DNA of 64,000 bases from Paragemmobacter ruber (GTDB lineage: Bacteria > Pseudomonadota > Alphaproteobacteria > Rhodobacterales > Rhodobacteraceae): contig NZ_JAAATW010000002.1 in NCBI RefSeq assembly GCF_009908315.1, positions 124,001-188,000 of the forward strand, read 5' to 3'. The position numbers and the translations under genes are program-made. The notes under the pieces were generated by a model that worked only from the letters and a program-made list of their open reading frames with translations, had not been told where the DNA came from and did no database searches. This document shows, one piece after another, positions 45,915-56,005 of the stretch (the stretch's first letter is position 1; the number at the start of each line of letters is the position of its first letter).

Positions 45915-46751
45915 GTGACTTTCGGCGTCTTTCTGGCGGTTCTGGCGGCGGCCTTCCTGCACGCCTTGTGGAATGCGCTGATCAAGGTGGGCACGTCCAA
46001 GGCGGGCGGGATGGTGATCCTGTCGATTGCCGAGATCCCCATCGGATTGACGATCGCGATGTTCTGTCCTTGGCCCAAGCCGGAGGTGTGGTGGTGGATC
46101 CTCGCCTCGGGCTGCACGCATTTCTGCTACAAGTCCTTCCTCGTCTTCGCCTATGAGCGGGGGGATCTGAGCCGGGTCTATCCGATCGCGCGGGGGGCGG
46201 CGCCGATGGTGGTGGCGCTGGTCGGGGCTTTCACGCTGGCCGATGCGATCAGCACGCGGGAATATCTGGGGATCGCGGTGCTGGGCGCGGGCATCCTCTT
46301 GATGGCGCGGGGGGTTTTCACGCGGGGTGAGGATCGGCGGCTTTTGCCCTTTGCGCTGGGGTCGGCCTGCGCCACCGCGACCTATACGATGATTGACGGG
46401 CTGGGGGCGCGGGTTTCGGGCGATGCGGTGGCCTATGTGGCCTGGGTCTTTGTGGCGGATGGGCTGATCTTTACCACGGGAATGCTGCTCTGGAAGGGCG
46501 CGGGCGTGATCCCGCGGGACGGCCGCGCCTGGGGGTTGGCGACCTTCGCCTCGGCTGCGTCCTATGGGGCTTATGCGGTATCGGTCTGGGCGATGACGGT
46601 GGCGCCCCTGGCGGTGGTGGCGGCGTTGCGCGAGACGTCGATCCTGTTTGCGGTGCTGATCGGCTGGCTGGCCTTTGGCGAGAAGATGGGGGTAGAAAAG
46701 GCCGTGGCGGCGCTGGTGATCGTGGCCGGGGTGGTGCTGACGCGACTTTAG
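45915..46751 (+). CDS. EamA/DMT family transporter
   Basis: 278 aa from a GTG at 45915 (VTFGVFLAVLAAAFLHALWNALIKVG). It has ten hydrophobic helices in two EamA repeats; repeat ends read LSRVYPIARGAAPMVVALVGAF and LAVVAALRETSILFAVLIGWLAFGEKMG. It is probably a drug/metabolite exporter; the substrate is unknown. The start lacks a strong ribosome-binding site, so an internal start is possible. Confidence 0.87.
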   Translation: MTFGVFLAVLAAAFLHALWNALIKVGTSKAGGMVILSIAEIPIGLTIAMFCPWPKPEVWWWILASGCTHFCYKSFLVFAYERGDLSRVYPIARGAAPMVVALVGAFTLADAISTREYLGIAVLGAGILLMARGVFTRGEDRRLLPFALGSACATATYTMIDGLGARVSGDAVAYVAWVFVADGLIFTTGMLLWKGAGVIPRDGRAWGLATFASAASYGAYAVSVWAMTVAPLAVVAALRETSILFAVLIGWLAFGEKMGVEKAVAALVIVAGVVLTRL

Positions 46752-46834
46752 GCGATCCGGGGCTTCCGGCGGATGCTGTTCGTGGGAAGGGTTTTTCCGC
46801 AGGGCATCCGGCAGAGGCAGCGCGTCCTGCCGGG

Positions 46835-47542
46835 TCAGGTGACCCGGTCGATGTTGCGGTCGGGGATGATCTGCTGGGCGATGCCTGCGAAGGTGAGGTA
46901 GAGCGAGGTGATCACCAGCCCCCAATGCGCCCAGCTTTGCGGGTTGAAATCCACCCATGCCGCCCAGCCTGCGAAGAACACCCAGCCGAGCGCCATGGGC
47001 AGCGTGACAAGGCGCCAGCGCGCGGTGCGCACGGGGTGGACGAATTTCAGCGGCGTGAACATGCCCACCGTCAGCGCCACGACCACGATCAGGCTGACCC
47101 ACCAGGCCGGATGCAGGGCGAAGAGGACGAGGATGACCATGTTCCAGCAGGCGGGAAAGCCGGAGAAGGATTTATCCTTCGTCTTCATCCGCGTGTCGGC
47201 GAAATAGACTACCGAGCCATAGACGATGGCGATGATGGCGAACCAGCCGGTCCAGCCCGGCAGCAGGCCGGATTTGAACAGGGCATAGGCCGGGATGAAG
47301 ACATAGGTCAGGTAATCTACGATCAGGTCCATCAGGACGCCGTCATAGGTGGGCCAGTTTTTTGTCACGTCGTAGCGGCGGGCGAGGGGGCCGTCGATCC
47401 CATCCACCAGCAGCGCCACGACAAGCCAGAGGAACATCAGGCTCCACTGTTCCTGCACGGCGGCGAGCATGGCGAACATCGACAGCACAGCGCCGGTCGC
47501 GGTGAGGAGGTGAACGCCGAGGGCCTTGAAACGAATATCCAT
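46835..47542 (-). CDS. pcs: Phosphatidylcholine synthase
   Basis: Inner-membrane CDP-alcohol phosphotransferase joining choline to CDP-diacylglycerol, the one-step PC pathway of alphaproteobacteria. 235 aa from the ATG at 47542. The active-site pattern DGxDGxxAR...GxxxDxxxD is present: LLVDGIDGPLARRYDV, then YDGVLMDLIVDYLTYVFIPA. Seven to eight helices are visible. SFSGFPACWNMVILVLFALHPAW is typical of Pcs. It is separate from xerC by 40 bases and transcribed the same way. Confidence 0.93.
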   Translation of the reverse strand: MDIRFKALGVHLLTATGAVLSMFAMLAAVQEQWSLMFLWLVVALLVDGIDGPLARRYDVTKNWPTYDGVLMDLIVDYLTYVFIPAYALFKSGLLPGWTGWFAIIAIVYGSVVYFADTRMKTKDKSFSGFPACWNMVILVLFALHPAWWVSLIVVVALTVGMFTPLKFVHPVRTARWRLVTLPMALGWVFFAGWAAWVDFNPQSWAHWGLVITSLYLTFAGIAQQIIPDRNIDRVT

Positions 47543-47582
47543 CGTCTTGGTTTGCCCCGAAATGGCGCCCCGTGCAATCGCC

Positions 47583-48506
47583 TCAGGCGCGGGGGTGCGC
47601 CTTTTCGTAAACTTCCATCAATCGGGCGGCGTCAACGGCGGTATATGCCTGCGTTGTGGACAGGGAGGCGTGGCCCAAGAGTTCCTGGATCGCGCGCAGG
47701 TCGCCGCCGGCCGACAGAAGGTGGGTGGCAAAGCTGTGGCGGAGCGCGTGGGGGGTGGCGGTGGCGGGCAGGCCGAGCTGCATCCGCGTCTTTTCCATCA
47801 CCAGCGCGATGAGACGGGGGTTGAGCGCGCCACCGCGCGCGCCGCGGAAGAGCGGTTCGTGGCGCGACAGGGGATGGGGGCAGAGGCGGACGTAGCGGGC
47901 GACGGCGTCGCGGGCGGCGGGCAGGACGGGGACGAGGCGCGTCTTGCCGCCCTTGCCGGTGATGCGCAGCGTGTCGGGGAGGGGGTGGTCGGCCCCGGTG
48001 AGACTCAGCGCCTCGGAGATTCGCAGGCCGCAGCCGTAGAGGAGGGTGACGACGGCGGTGTCGCGGGCGGCGATCCAGTCTTCGCGGGCTTGGTCGCCCA
48101 CGGTTTCCAGCATGGCGCGGGCGCCATCTTCGGACAGGGGGCGGGGGAGTTTGCGGCGGTGTTTGGGGCCGCGGGTGGACAGGATGGCGGTGGCGTCAAC
48201 GCCGTCGCGATCTGCTGCCCAGGCGGTGAAGCCTTTGACGGCGGATAGCGCGCGGGCCAGCGAGCGGGCCTGCAGGCCGCGCGCGCGTTCATGCGCCATC
48301 CAGGCGCGGATGTCCTGTTGCGGCAGGCTGGCCAGGGCGGCGGTGCCTGCTGTCCCGCCGCGATGGGTGGAGAGAAAGGCGAGGAACCGCGTCACGTCGC
48401 GCGCATAGGCGGTGATCGTGTTGGCGGCGGCCCCGTCCAGCGCGCGCAGATGGGTGAGCCAGCGTTCCAGCGCGTCGCGCTCTTGCGGCGAGAGGAGGGT
48501 CGTCAT
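47583..48506 (-). CDS. xerC: Tyrosine recombinase XerC
   Basis: Resolves chromosome dimers at dif together with XerD. 307 aa from the ATG at 48506. It has an N-terminal SAM-like core-binding domain (LERWLTHLRALDGAAANTITAYARDVTRFLAFL). Catalytic residues: Arg in YGCGLRISEALSL, Lys in GKGGKTRLVPVLP, His-X-X-Arg in TPHALRHSFATHLL, His in LGHASLSTTQAYT and Tyr in the same segment. It is intact and chromosomal rather than an integron or phage integrase by length and context. It overlaps DUF484 by ATGA. Confidence 0.93.
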   Translation of the reverse strand: MTTLLSPQERDALERWLTHLRALDGAAANTITAYARDVTRFLAFLSTHRGGTAGTAALASLPQQDIRAWMAHERARGLQARSLARALSAVKGFTAWAADRDGVDATAILSTRGPKHRRKLPRPLSEDGARAMLETVGDQAREDWIAARDTAVVTLLYGCGLRISEALSLTGADHPLPDTLRITGKGGKTRLVPVLPAARDAVARYVRLCPHPLSRHEPLFRGARGGALNPRLIALVMEKTRMQLGLPATATPHALRHSFATHLLSAGGDLRAIQELLGHASLSTTQAYTAVDAARLMEVYEKAHPRA

Positions 48507-49198
48507 GACAGCCAGCGGCGCATGGTCCGTTCGAAGACGCCCGCGAAGAAGGCCAGCAGGTCGGTGCCATGGGTGGGTTTGAACTGGTGCGGGTCTTCGG
48601 CGCCAAGGACCAGCATCCCGGGCAGGCGGCCCGTTCCGAAATCGAGGCGCATCAGCGCCTCGGACCGGATCCAGCCGGCGCGTTCGCCGTAAAGATCATC
48701 CGTGTCGGGCTGGACCTGCCGCAGGACAACGGGGCGCATCGGCACGTTGCGGCCGCCCGCGAGGTAGCTGGTCACGAAGCCCGGTTCGGCCACAAACAGC
48801 ACATCGCCCAGCTTGCGCAGGAGGGCGGGGCTGTCCTCGGGCTGCACGCTTTCCAAGACGAGGCGGACGCAATCCACGCGCAGGGTGGCGGCCACGTCGG
48901 TGGCGAGGGTTTTCAGGAAATCCTCGAAGCTGAGCGGGTCGAGCATTTGCAGGATCGCGCGGTGCACCTGATTGGTGCCTGCGAGGTTTTCGTAAGCGGC
49001 GGCGATGACGGAGCGATGGGTGTCTTCCAGCCGGTCAAGCCGCGCCTCGAGCCGTTCCATCGCGATGCCGCGCAGATCGACGATGTTCGATCCCATCGCA
49101 CGCTCATTCGCGGCGATGAGGGCGTTCATCACGTCGCGGTCTTCCAGCAGAAGTTCCGGCTCTGACAGGAGCCGGTCACGCAGGTCAGGTTCGATCAT
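48503..49198 (-). CDS. DUF484 family protein
   Basis: 231 aa from the ATG at 49198. The start is LRDRLLSEPELLLEDRDVMNALIAANERAMGSNIVDLRGIAMERLEARLDRLEDTHRSVIAAAYEN, a helical segment; a GAF-like domain follows, ending LPGMLVLGAEDPHQFKPTHGTDLLAFFAGVFERTMRRWL. DUF484 proteins are nearly always next to xerC. The role is unknown. It is coupled to xerC by overlap. Confidence 0.9.
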   Translation of the reverse strand: MIEPDLRDRLLSEPELLLEDRDVMNALIAANERAMGSNIVDLRGIAMERLEARLDRLEDTHRSVIAAAYENLAGTNQVHRAILQMLDPLSFEDFLKTLATDVAATLRVDCVRLVLESVQPEDSPALLRKLGDVLFVAEPGFVTSYLAGGRNVPMRPVVLRQVQPDTDDLYGERAGWIRSEALMRLDFGTGRLPGMLVLGAEDPHQFKPTHGTDLLAFFAGVFERTMRRWLS

Positions 49199-49205
49199 GT
49201 AATGT

Positions 49206-49242
49206 CACTGCCCGTTTCTTATGGGTGATTTGCCGGGCAGTG
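49206..49242 (-). terminator. Inverted repeat between fsa and DUF484
   Basis: CACTGCCCG (49206-49214) and CGGGCAGTG (49234-49242), a perfect 9-bp stem with a 19-base loop, just after the fsa stop. There is no good U tract, so it may be a regulatory site rather than a terminator. Confidence 0.4.
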
Positions 49243-49252
49243 TAGCAGAAGA

Positions 49253-49906
49253 TCAAAGGATCTTCTGCCCCGTTTTTGCCCAGTCCTTCATGAACTGATC
49301 CAGCCCCTTGTCGGTAAGGACATGCGAGGCCATGCCCTTGATGACGGCGGGCGGCGCGGTCATCACGTCGGCGCCGATCAGGGCGCATTGGGTGACGTGG
49401 TTCGCGGTGCGGACGGAGGCGGCGAGGATCTGGGTTTCAAAGCCGTAATTGTCATAGATCGTGCGGATGTCGCCGATCAGTTCCAGCCCGTCGAGGTTGA
49501 TGTCATCCAGCCGCCCGATGAAGGGGGAGATGAAGGTGGCGCCGGCCTTGGCGGCGAGAAGCGCCTGATTGGCCGAGAAGCAGAGGGTGACGTTGACCAT
49601 CTTGCCTTCGCCCGACAGGACCTTGCAGGTTTTCAGGCCATCCCACGTCAGCGGCACCTTGACGGCGATGTTCGGCGCGATCTCGGCCAGCTTGCGGCCT
49701 TCGGCGATCATGTCTTCGGCCTTGAGGGCCACGACCTCGGCCGAGACGGGACCCGAGACGATGGAGCAGATTTCGCGCGTCACCTCGATGATGTCGCGGC
49801 CGGATTTCAGGATCAGCGACGGGTTGGTGGTGACGCCGTCCACCATGCCAAGGTCGTTGAGTTCGGCAATGGCTTCGACATCGGCGGTGTCCACAAAGAA
49901 TTTCAT
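49253..49906 (-). CDS. fsa: Fructose-6-phosphate aldolase / transaldolase-like (TalC/FSA)
   Basis: 217 aa from the ATG at 49906 ([20 protein letters not shown]). Small transaldolase family: [17 protein letters not shown], Schiff-base Lys in [49 protein letters not shown], and the C-terminal [15 protein letters not shown]. Length and motifs fit the short TalC/FSA group; transaldolase and FSA activities are not separable by eye. It is divergent from priA. Confidence 0.9.
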   Translation of the reverse strand: MKFFVDTADVEAIAELNDLGMVDGVTTNPSLILKSGRDIIEVTREICSIVSGPVSAEVVALKAEDMIAEGRKLAEIAPNIAVKVPLTWDGLKTCKVLSGEGKMVNVTLCFSANQALLAAKAGATFISPFIGRLDDINLDGLELIGDIRTIYDNYGFETQILAASVRTANHVTQCALIGADVMTAPPAVIKGMASHVLTDKGLDQFMKDWAKTGQKIL

Positions 49907-49993
49907 CGGCGCGGTCCTTATGGGTTGCGGGGCTTCGGGGGCGGGTTTACCCCAAAGGCATGGCGGGCGAAAGACATATGCGGGGGCTGACCG

Positions 49994-52186
49994 GTGCATG
50001 ACCGGACCTATCCGGAGGGGGCGCTGGTCGGGGTGCTGACGACCGAGCCCTTGGGGCGCGTGCTGGATTACCGCGCGCCGGAAGGGGGCTGCGGCGACGG
50101 GGATTTCGTCGAGGTGCCGCTGGGGCCGCGCCGGGTGCTGGGCGTGGTCTGGGGGCCGGGGCGCGGGGATTGGGATATTGCCAAGGTGCGCGCGGTGGGG
50201 CGCGTGCTGGAGGCGCCGCCGATGCGGGCGGAGTTGCGCGCCTTTCTGGGACGGGCGGCCGATTACACGCTGACGCCCCTGCCGCAGATGCTGCGCTTGG
50301 CCACCCGCGCGCCGGGCTTGATGGAGGGGGCGGCGCTGCGGCGGGTCTACCGTCTGGGCGGGGTGGTGCCCAACCAGTTGACCGATGCGCGGCATCGGGT
50401 GGTGGAGGCTTTGCGCGCGTTTCAAGGCGCGCCGATGACCTTGGGGGAGCTTGCGGAAGAGGCGGGGTGCGGGACATCGGTCATCAAGGGGCTGGTGAAG
50501 CTGGGGGTGGTGGTGGAGGAAGAGGCGCCGCGCGATCTGCCTTTTCCGCCCCTGGACCCTCGGGGCGGGCCCGCGTTGCAGGGTGATCAGGTCGCGGCGG
50601 CGGATGCGCTTGTCGCGGCGGTGGCGGCGGGGGAGTATTCCACGACGCTGCTGAAGGGGGTGACTGGGTCGGGCAAGACAGAGGTCTATCTGGAGGCGGT
50701 GGCGGAATGTCTGCGCGCGGGGCGGCAGGCGCTGGTGCTGCTGCCGGAGATCGCGCTGACGGCGGAATTCCTGAAACGGGTGGAGGCGCGGTTCGGGGCG
50801 CGGCCTGCGGAATGGCATTCCGGCGTCACGATGACCGAGCGGCGGCGCGTCTGGAAGATGGTGGCGACGGGGGGCGCGTCGGTGGTGGTGGGGGCGCGGT
50901 CGGCCTTGTTCCTGCCCTATCAGCGGCTGGGGCTGATCGTCGTCGATGAGGAACATGATACCTCCTACAAGCAGGAGGAGGGTGTGCTTTATAACGCGCG
51001 CGACATGGGCGTCTTGCGGGCGTCGATCGTGGGTTGCCCGGTGGTGCTGGCCAGCGCGACGCCGTCGCTGGAGACCTGGGCGAATGTCGAGGCGGGGAAG
51101 TATGGGCGGCTGGACCTGAGCGCGCGGTTCGGTGCGGCGGAGATGCCCGAGATGCGGGCCATCGACATGCGGGCCGAAAAGCTGCCAGCGGATCGCTGGG
51201 TGAGCGAGTCTCTGGCGGGGCAGGTGGCGGCGCGGGTGGCGGCGGGGGAACAGGCGATGCTGTTCCTGAACCGGCGCGGCTATGCGCCGGTGACGCTGTG
51301 CCGGGCCTGCGGGCATCAGGTGGGATGTGACCATTGCGACGCGCGGATGGTGGAGCATCGGTTCCAGAAGCGGCTGGTCTGCCATCAATGCGGGGCGACG
51401 AAGCCGGTTCCCGTGGCCTGCCCGGCCTGCGGGGTGGAGGGGCGGATGGCCGCCGTGGGGCCGGGGGTGGAGCGGCTGGCCGAGGAGGTGGCGGCGCGTT
51501 TCCCCGAGGCGCGGGTGGCGGTGCTGTCGTCTGATCTGTTCGGGTCGGCGCGGGCGCTGAAGGCGCAGATCGAGGCGATCGCGGGGGGCGAGGCCGATAT
51601 CATTATCGGCACGCAGATCGTGGCGAAGGGGCATAACTTTCCGCTGCTGACGCTGGTCGGCGTGATTGATGCGGATCTCGGGCTGCAGGGATCGGATCTG
51701 CGGGCGGCAGAGCGGACGTTTCAGCTGATGCGGCAGGTGGCGGGGCGCGCGGGGCGGGCCGAGGGGCGCAAGGGCGTGGCGCTGCTGCAGACGCATCAGC
51801 CGGAGCATCCCGTGATCCGTGCGATTCTGGGGGGCGATGAAGAGGCCTTCTGGCGGGCCGAGGCGGCGGAGCGGCGGGCGGCGGGGGTGCCGCCTTACGG
51901 GCGGATGGCGGGGATCATCCTGTCGTCGCCTGATGTGGCACAGGTTTTTGATTTTGCGGGTGAACTGGCGCGGCGCGACGGGCCGTTGCGGCGCGTGGGG
52001 GCGCAGGTCTTTGGCCCCGCGCCCGCGCCCATCGCGCGGGTCCGGGGGCGGCACCGGGTGCGGCTTCTGGTGAAGGCCGAGAAGGGCGTGGCCTTGCAGG
52101 CGGCGCTGGCGGACTGGGTGGCGCAGCTGAAGCCGCCCGCCAACCTGCGGCTGGCCATCGACATTGATCCGCAGAGCTTTTTGTAA
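49994..52186 (+). CDS. priA: Primosomal protein N' (replication restart helicase PriA)
   Basis: 730 aa from a GTG at 49994 ([20 protein letters not shown]). An N-terminal DNA-binding region precedes the helicase core: Walker [20 protein letters not shown] box [49 protein letters not shown] and [22 protein letters not shown]. The zinc-binding insert [16 protein letters not shown]...CHQCG...CPACG has all eight cysteines. It restarts stalled forks. The fsa-priA arrangement is divergent with an 87-base gap. Confidence 0.95.
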   Translation: MHDRTYPEGALVGVLTTEPLGRVLDYRAPEGGCGDGDFVEVPLGPRRVLGVVWGPGRGDWDIAKVRAVGRVLEAPPMRAELRAFLGRAADYTLTPLPQMLRLATRAPGLMEGAALRRVYRLGGVVPNQLTDARHRVVEALRAFQGAPMTLGELAEEAGCGTSVIKGLVKLGVVVEEEAPRDLPFPPLDPRGGPALQGDQVAAADALVAAVAAGEYSTTLLKGVTGSGKTEVYLEAVAECLRAGRQALVLLPEIALTAEFLKRVEARFGARPAEWHSGVTMTERRRVWKMVATGGASVVVGARSALFLPYQRLGLIVVDEEHDTSYKQEEGVLYNARDMGVLRASIVGCPVVLASATPSLETWANVEAGKYGRLDLSARFGAAEMPEMRAIDMRAEKLPADRWVSESLAGQVAARVAAGEQAMLFLNRRGYAPVTLCRACGHQVGCDHCDARMVEHRFQKRLVCHQCGATKPVPVACPACGVEGRMAAVGPGVERLAEEVAARFPEARVAVLSSDLFGSARALKAQIEAIAGGEADIIIGTQIVAKGHNFPLLTLVGVIDADLGLQGSDLRAAERTFQLMRQVAGRAGRAEGRKGVALLQTHQPEHPVIRAILGGDEEAFWRAEAAERRAAGVPPYGRMAGIILSSPDVAQVFDFAGELARRDGPLRRVGAQVFGPAPAPIARVRGRHRVRLLVKAEKGVALQAALADWVAQLKPPANLRLAIDIDPQSFL

Positions 52187-52409
52187 ATCGCGCGCGTGAC
52201 GGACGGGCGGCGCGCATCGGGGAAAGGGCGCTGCGCGCGGCGGCCCGCCATGCGGGGCCGCATGGGCCTATGGACCATTAGAGGGATTTCGCAAAATCAC
52301 GAATCGCCCAATATGTCGCCACAAGTCTGCCAAATCATTGAGGGACAAGGATTAAGAAAGCTTGAAATGGCTGTTGCCCGGGGCGCGCCCGGGTGGGCCG
52401 GGGGTGGGA

Positions 52410-52958
52410 ATGATGTCGGGGATCAGACGCTGGGTGGTGGTTGCGGTCGCGGGGCTGTGCTTGGCCATGCCCGGCATGGCGCTGGCGCAGGCGGTGACCG
52501 AGGAGCAGATGGTCGCGCGGCTGGAGGCGCAGGGGTTTACCGTGGTCGAGACCGGGACCACGCTTCTGGGGCGTGTCAGGATCACGGCCGAGGGCGTGCT
52601 GGGGACGCGGGAAGTGGTGTTGAACCCCCGCAACGGCAAGGTGTTGCGCGATATCATCATTGATGCGACGCCGCATGTTGCGCCTGCGCCGGTCGCTGTC
52701 TTGCCGCCCGTGCCGGAACCGCCTGTCGCGGCGGCGGCGGCTGTGACATCCCCTGTGCCGACACCCGCGACTGCGCCCGCAACTGCGCCCGCGACTGGGC
52801 CCGTGGGCGAGGCCGCGCCGGCGGCGGCCGATCCGGCCCCGGCGGATGCCCATGCGACGGATGTGAGCCGGTCCGCCACGTCGCCTGCGGATGGTGCAGG
52901 GCCTGCGGCGGGGGCCGATGCGCCCGACAGCGCGGCCGCCGCACCGGCAAGCGAATAG
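52410..52958 (+). CDS. PepSY-like secreted protein with Ala/Pro-rich tail
   Basis: 182 aa from the ATG at 52410 (a second ATG is adjacent). The signal peptide ends ALA-QA. The domain TEEQMVARLEAQGFTVVETG, TLLGRVRITAEGVLGTREVV, LNPRNGKVLRDIIIDA is roughly half identical by eye to the protein at 38078. The last 90 residues are Ala/Pro/Thr-rich, including tandem TAPATAPATAPATGP, and are probably disordered. A 223-base gap precedes the gene. No regulator gene is adjacent, unlike its paralogue. Confidence 0.8.
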   Translation: MMSGIRRWVVVAVAGLCLAMPGMALAQAVTEEQMVARLEAQGFTVVETGTTLLGRVRITAEGVLGTREVVLNPRNGKVLRDIIIDATPHVAPAPVAVLPPVPEPPVAAAAAVTSPVPTPATAPATAPATGPVGEAAPAAADPAPADAHATDVSRSATSPADGAGPAAGADAPDSAAAAPASE

Positions 52959-53063
52959 CGCCCCCCCGGGGAGCGGTGCGCGCGGGTGGGCTGTCGCCGC
53001 GCGCAATGTGTCGGTGACAAGTTTTGACTGTCCTGCCGCCCGCAAGGGGCGTAGAGGCGGGGT

Positions 53064-54305
53064 ATGGGACTGCGGATCGTCACCTTGGCCGATGCAGAGC
53101 GGCTGCCCCTTTGGCGGCGGCCGGAAAGCCTGCTGTTCCTCATGGCTTTTGCGATGCCCATCGCCTTTGCGACATGGTCTGCGCTGCTGAACAACTTCGT
53201 CATCGAGGCGGCGCAGTTTTCCGGGGTTGAGATCGGCTGGCTGCACACGGTGCGGGAAATCCCCGGCTTTCTGGCCATCGGGGTGATCTTTCTGATCCTG
53301 TTTCTGCGCGAACAGGTGCTGGGCGTGGCGTCGCTGGGCCTTTTGGGCCTGGCCACGGCGGTGACGGCGTGGTTTCCGTCCTTTGGGGGCATGCTCTTGG
53401 TGACGCTGCTTTCGTCGATCGGGTTTCACTACTTTGAAACAGTGAACCAGTCGCTGCAGTTGCAGTGGATCGACAAGAAGCGCGCGCCGCAGGTGTTGGG
53501 CTGGATCGTGGGGGTGGGATCGGGGGCGTCGCTGCTGGCCTATGGCACGATCGTGCTGCTGTGGGACAGGCTGAACCTGACCTATGACACCGTCTATCTG
53601 GTGTCGGGGGGGATCACGGCGGGGATCGCGCTGTTCTGCTATCTTGCCTATCCGCAGTTCGAGGGGCCGCATCCGCAGAACCGGCACATGGTCCTGCGCC
53701 GCCGCTACTGGCTGTTTTACGCGTTGCAGTTCATGGTGGGGGCGCGGCGGCAGATCTTCGTGGTCTTTGCCGGGTTCATGATGGTGGAACGCTTCGGGAT
53801 GAAGGTCTCGGAGATGACGATGCTTTTGCTGGTGAACTATGTGCTGCAGATGGTGGCGGCGCCCGCGATGGGCCGCGCGCTGGGCCGGTTCGGCGAACGC
53901 AACGTGATGGCCTTTGAATATGTCGGGCTGACGCTGGTGTTTCTGGCCTATGGCGGGCTGTACTGGTTCGGCTGGGGGATCGTGATCGCGGGGGGCCTGT
54001 ACATTCTGGACCAGATGTTCTTTGCGCTGTCCTTTGCGTTGAAGACCTATTTCCAGAAGATTGCCGATCCGGCCGATATCGCGCCCACGGCGGCGGTGGC
54101 CTTTACGATCAACCACATCGCGGCGGTGTTCCTGCCTGCGGCGCTGGGATACATGTGGGCGCGGTCGCCGGATTACGTCTTCCTGATGGGGGCCGGGATG
54201 GCCGGGGTGGCGCTGGCGCTGGCGCTGATGATCCCGCGGCATCCGGAACCGGGCTATGAGACGGTGTTCGGGTCGTGGCGCGCTAAGGGTGCACCGGCGG
54301 AGTAA
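53064..54305 (+). CDS. MFS transporter
   Basis: 413 aa from the ATG at 53064 (MGLRIVTLADAERLPLWRRP). There are about twelve helices, with a cytoplasmic loop (FEGPHPQNRHMVLRRRYWL) between the halves. FLIFLRE, LSSIGFHYFETVNQSLQLQWIDKKRAPQVLGW and FALKTYFQKIADPADIAPTAAVAFTINHIAAVFLPA are distinctive. The conserved TINHI motif and DP-DIAP loop suggest one narrow subfamily, but I do not recognise the substrate. It is followed by an AT-rich palindrome. Confidence 0.85.
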   Translation: MGLRIVTLADAERLPLWRRPESLLFLMAFAMPIAFATWSALLNNFVIEAAQFSGVEIGWLHTVREIPGFLAIGVIFLILFLREQVLGVASLGLLGLATAVTAWFPSFGGMLLVTLLSSIGFHYFETVNQSLQLQWIDKKRAPQVLGWIVGVGSGASLLAYGTIVLLWDRLNLTYDTVYLVSGGITAGIALFCYLAYPQFEGPHPQNRHMVLRRRYWLFYALQFMVGARRQIFVVFAGFMMVERFGMKVSEMTMLLLVNYVLQMVAAPAMGRALGRFGERNVMAFEYVGLTLVFLAYGGLYWFGWGIVIAGGLYILDQMFFALSFALKTYFQKIADPADIAPTAAVAFTINHIAAVFLPAALGYMWARSPDYVFLMGAGMAGVALALALMIPRHPEPGYETVFGSWRAKGAPAE

Positions 54306-54347
54306 GGGCCGGCGGAGTGAGGGCCAAAAATCTTGTGAAAATTTTTG

Positions 54348-54369
54348 CAAATTTCTTCCAAGAAATTTG
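54348..54369. repeat. AT-rich perfect palindrome before msrA
   Basis: CAAATTTCTT (54348-54357) and AAGAAATTTG (54360-54369) around CC, 48 bases before the msrA start. Its AT-rich arms and two-base centre are like the first two palindromes behind ruvB. It could be an operator for msrA or an end-of-transcript hairpin for the MFS gene. Confidence 0.6.
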
Positions 54370-54416
54370 TGCGCCGGATCCCTATATTGGGGCGGAAGCT
54401 ATGGAGGGCCGAGGAC

Positions 54417-55067
54417 ATGTTTTTCGTGGATCGCCGCAAGATGGAAATGGTCACGCCGGACAAGGCGCTGCCGGGGCGGCCTGAGCCTTTGCCCACGGCG
54501 GAGACGCATTTCCTGAGCGGTATCCCTCTGAAATCCCCGGTGCCGGAGGGCATGGCAGAGGCCATGTTCGGCATGGGCTGTTTCTGGGGGGTGGAGCGGA
54601 AGTTCTGGCAGACCAAGGGCGTCTGGCTGACGATGGTGGGCTATGCGGGCGGCTTCACGCCGAACCCGACCTACAAGGAGACCTGCACCCAGCTGACCGG
54701 GCATAACGAGGTGGTGCGCGTGATCTTTGACCCCGCCATCATCACCTATGAGGGCCTGCTCAAGCTGTTCTGGGAAGGGCATGATCCGACGCAGGGGATG
54801 CGGCAGGGCAACGATATCGGGTCCACCTATCGCAGCGGCATCTATGTCTATGATGCGGCGCAGGAGGCGGCGGCGCGCGAGACGAAGGCCGCCTATCAGG
54901 CGCGGCTGACGGCGGCGGGGTATGGGGCGATCACGACCGAGATCCTGCCGACACCGACCTTCTATTTCGCCGAGGATTACCATCAGCAGTATCTGGCAAA
55001 GAATCCCGACGGTTATTGCGGCATCGGGGGGACCGGGGTAACCTGCCCCATCGGACTGACCGCCTGA
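54417..55067 (+). CDS. msrA: Peptide methionine sulfoxide reductase MsrA
   Basis: Repairs S-methionine sulfoxide. The start is the ATG at 54417 ([21 protein letters not shown]) behind GGAGGGCCGAGGAC, 216 aa. The active site is [15 protein letters not shown] with the catalytic Cys. Other marks: [54 protein letters not shown] and [25 protein letters not shown], the last holding resolving cysteines. No signal peptide, so cytoplasmic. Confidence 0.95.
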   Translation: MFFVDRRKMEMVTPDKALPGRPEPLPTAETHFLSGIPLKSPVPEGMAEAMFGMGCFWGVERKFWQTKGVWLTMVGYAGGFTPNPTYKETCTQLTGHNEVVRVIFDPAIITYEGLLKLFWEGHDPTQGMRQGNDIGSTYRSGIYVYDAAQEAAARETKAAYQARLTAAGYGAITTEILPTPTFYFAEDYHQQYLAKNPDGYCGIGGTGVTCPIGLTA

Positions 55068-55106
55068 AGACGCGGCAGCGCTTTTCAGGGGGGGGACATC
55101 TGACAG

Positions 55107-55970
55107 ATGGGGTCGGGGCGCATTGATACGCGCACCGTCGGGCTTGAGGCGGGCTGTGCGCTTGCCAAATGGCTGACGGGCAAGGAACATATGCATTACG
55201 GGCTGTGGGGCGGGTTGAAGCCGGTGGCGGCCAATCTGGGCGCGGCGCAGGACGCCTATAGCCAGCGGCTGATGGCGCTGTTTCCGGCCGGGGCGTTGCG
55301 GATACTCGATATCGGTGGCGGCGCGGGCGAGACGGCGAAGCGGCTGATCGCGCTGGGCCATCGGGTGGAGATCGTGGTGCCGTCGGCCTTTCTGGCGGCA
55401 CGCTGCCGCGAGAACGCGCCCGAGGCGGTGGTGCATGAGGCGATGTTCGAGACGGCGGCGGTGACGGGACCGTTTGACCTGTGCCTGTTTTCCGAGAGTT
55501 TCCAGTATATCCCGCTGGAAGAGAGCCTGCCGAGGGCGAAGGCGCTTTTGGCGCCGGGCGGGGCGATCGTGATCGGTGACTGTTTCCGGCGGCTGGATGG
55601 GGATTGGCTGCGCAACCCCCATCGCACCGTGGGCGGCGGGCATGTGGTGGAGGCCTTTCAGGCGGCGGCCGCGCGCGAGGGGCTGGTGATCGAGGAAGAG
55701 TTGGACGTGACCGATGAGGTTGCGCCGTCGATTGATGTGGAGCAGGCCTTTTTCAATGTCCTCGGCGTGGGCGTGACGGGGATGGACCGGGAGTTGCGTG
55801 CCAAGCGGCCCGTGCTGCGCGGGCTGGCGGTGGGTGTCTTGGGCCGGATCATGGGCGCGCGGCGGCGCGCGTCGCTGATGCGGCGGCTGACGGGGGCGGA
55901 GCGGACGGGTGAGGCCTTTCGCAGGAACAACCGCTATCTGCTGATGCGGTTGCGCCCTGCGGCGGTTTAG
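55107..55970 (+). CDS. SAM-dependent methyltransferase, substrate unknown
   Basis: 287 aa from the ATG at 55107, behind GGGGGGGAC. Class I methyltransferase: motif [31 protein letters not shown] near residue 70, [36 protein letters not shown] later. The N-terminal [15 protein letters not shown] and C-terminal [12 protein letters not shown] regions recall methyltransferases of the small-molecule type. It lies between msrA and prmA, same strand, with 40 and 36-base gaps. Confidence 0.82.
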   Translation: MGSGRIDTRTVGLEAGCALAKWLTGKEHMHYGLWGGLKPVAANLGAAQDAYSQRLMALFPAGALRILDIGGGAGETAKRLIALGHRVEIVVPSAFLAARCRENAPEAVVHEAMFETAAVTGPFDLCLFSESFQYIPLEESLPRAKALLAPGGAIVIGDCFRRLDGDWLRNPHRTVGGGHVVEAFQAAAAREGLVIEEELDVTDEVAPSIDVEQAFFNVLGVGVTGMDRELRAKRPVLRGLAVGVLGRIMGARRRASLMRRLTGAERTGEAFRRNNRYLLMRLRPAAV

Positions 55971-56005
55971 GGTTTACCGGGGGCGATCCTAGAGGAGACC
56001 GCCAG

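Noticed and set aside
47583-48506. Tyrosine recombinase as a sign of an integrated element
   Set aside because: Length, motifs and the DUF484 neighbour fit housekeeping XerC; no attachment site or phage genes lie nearby.
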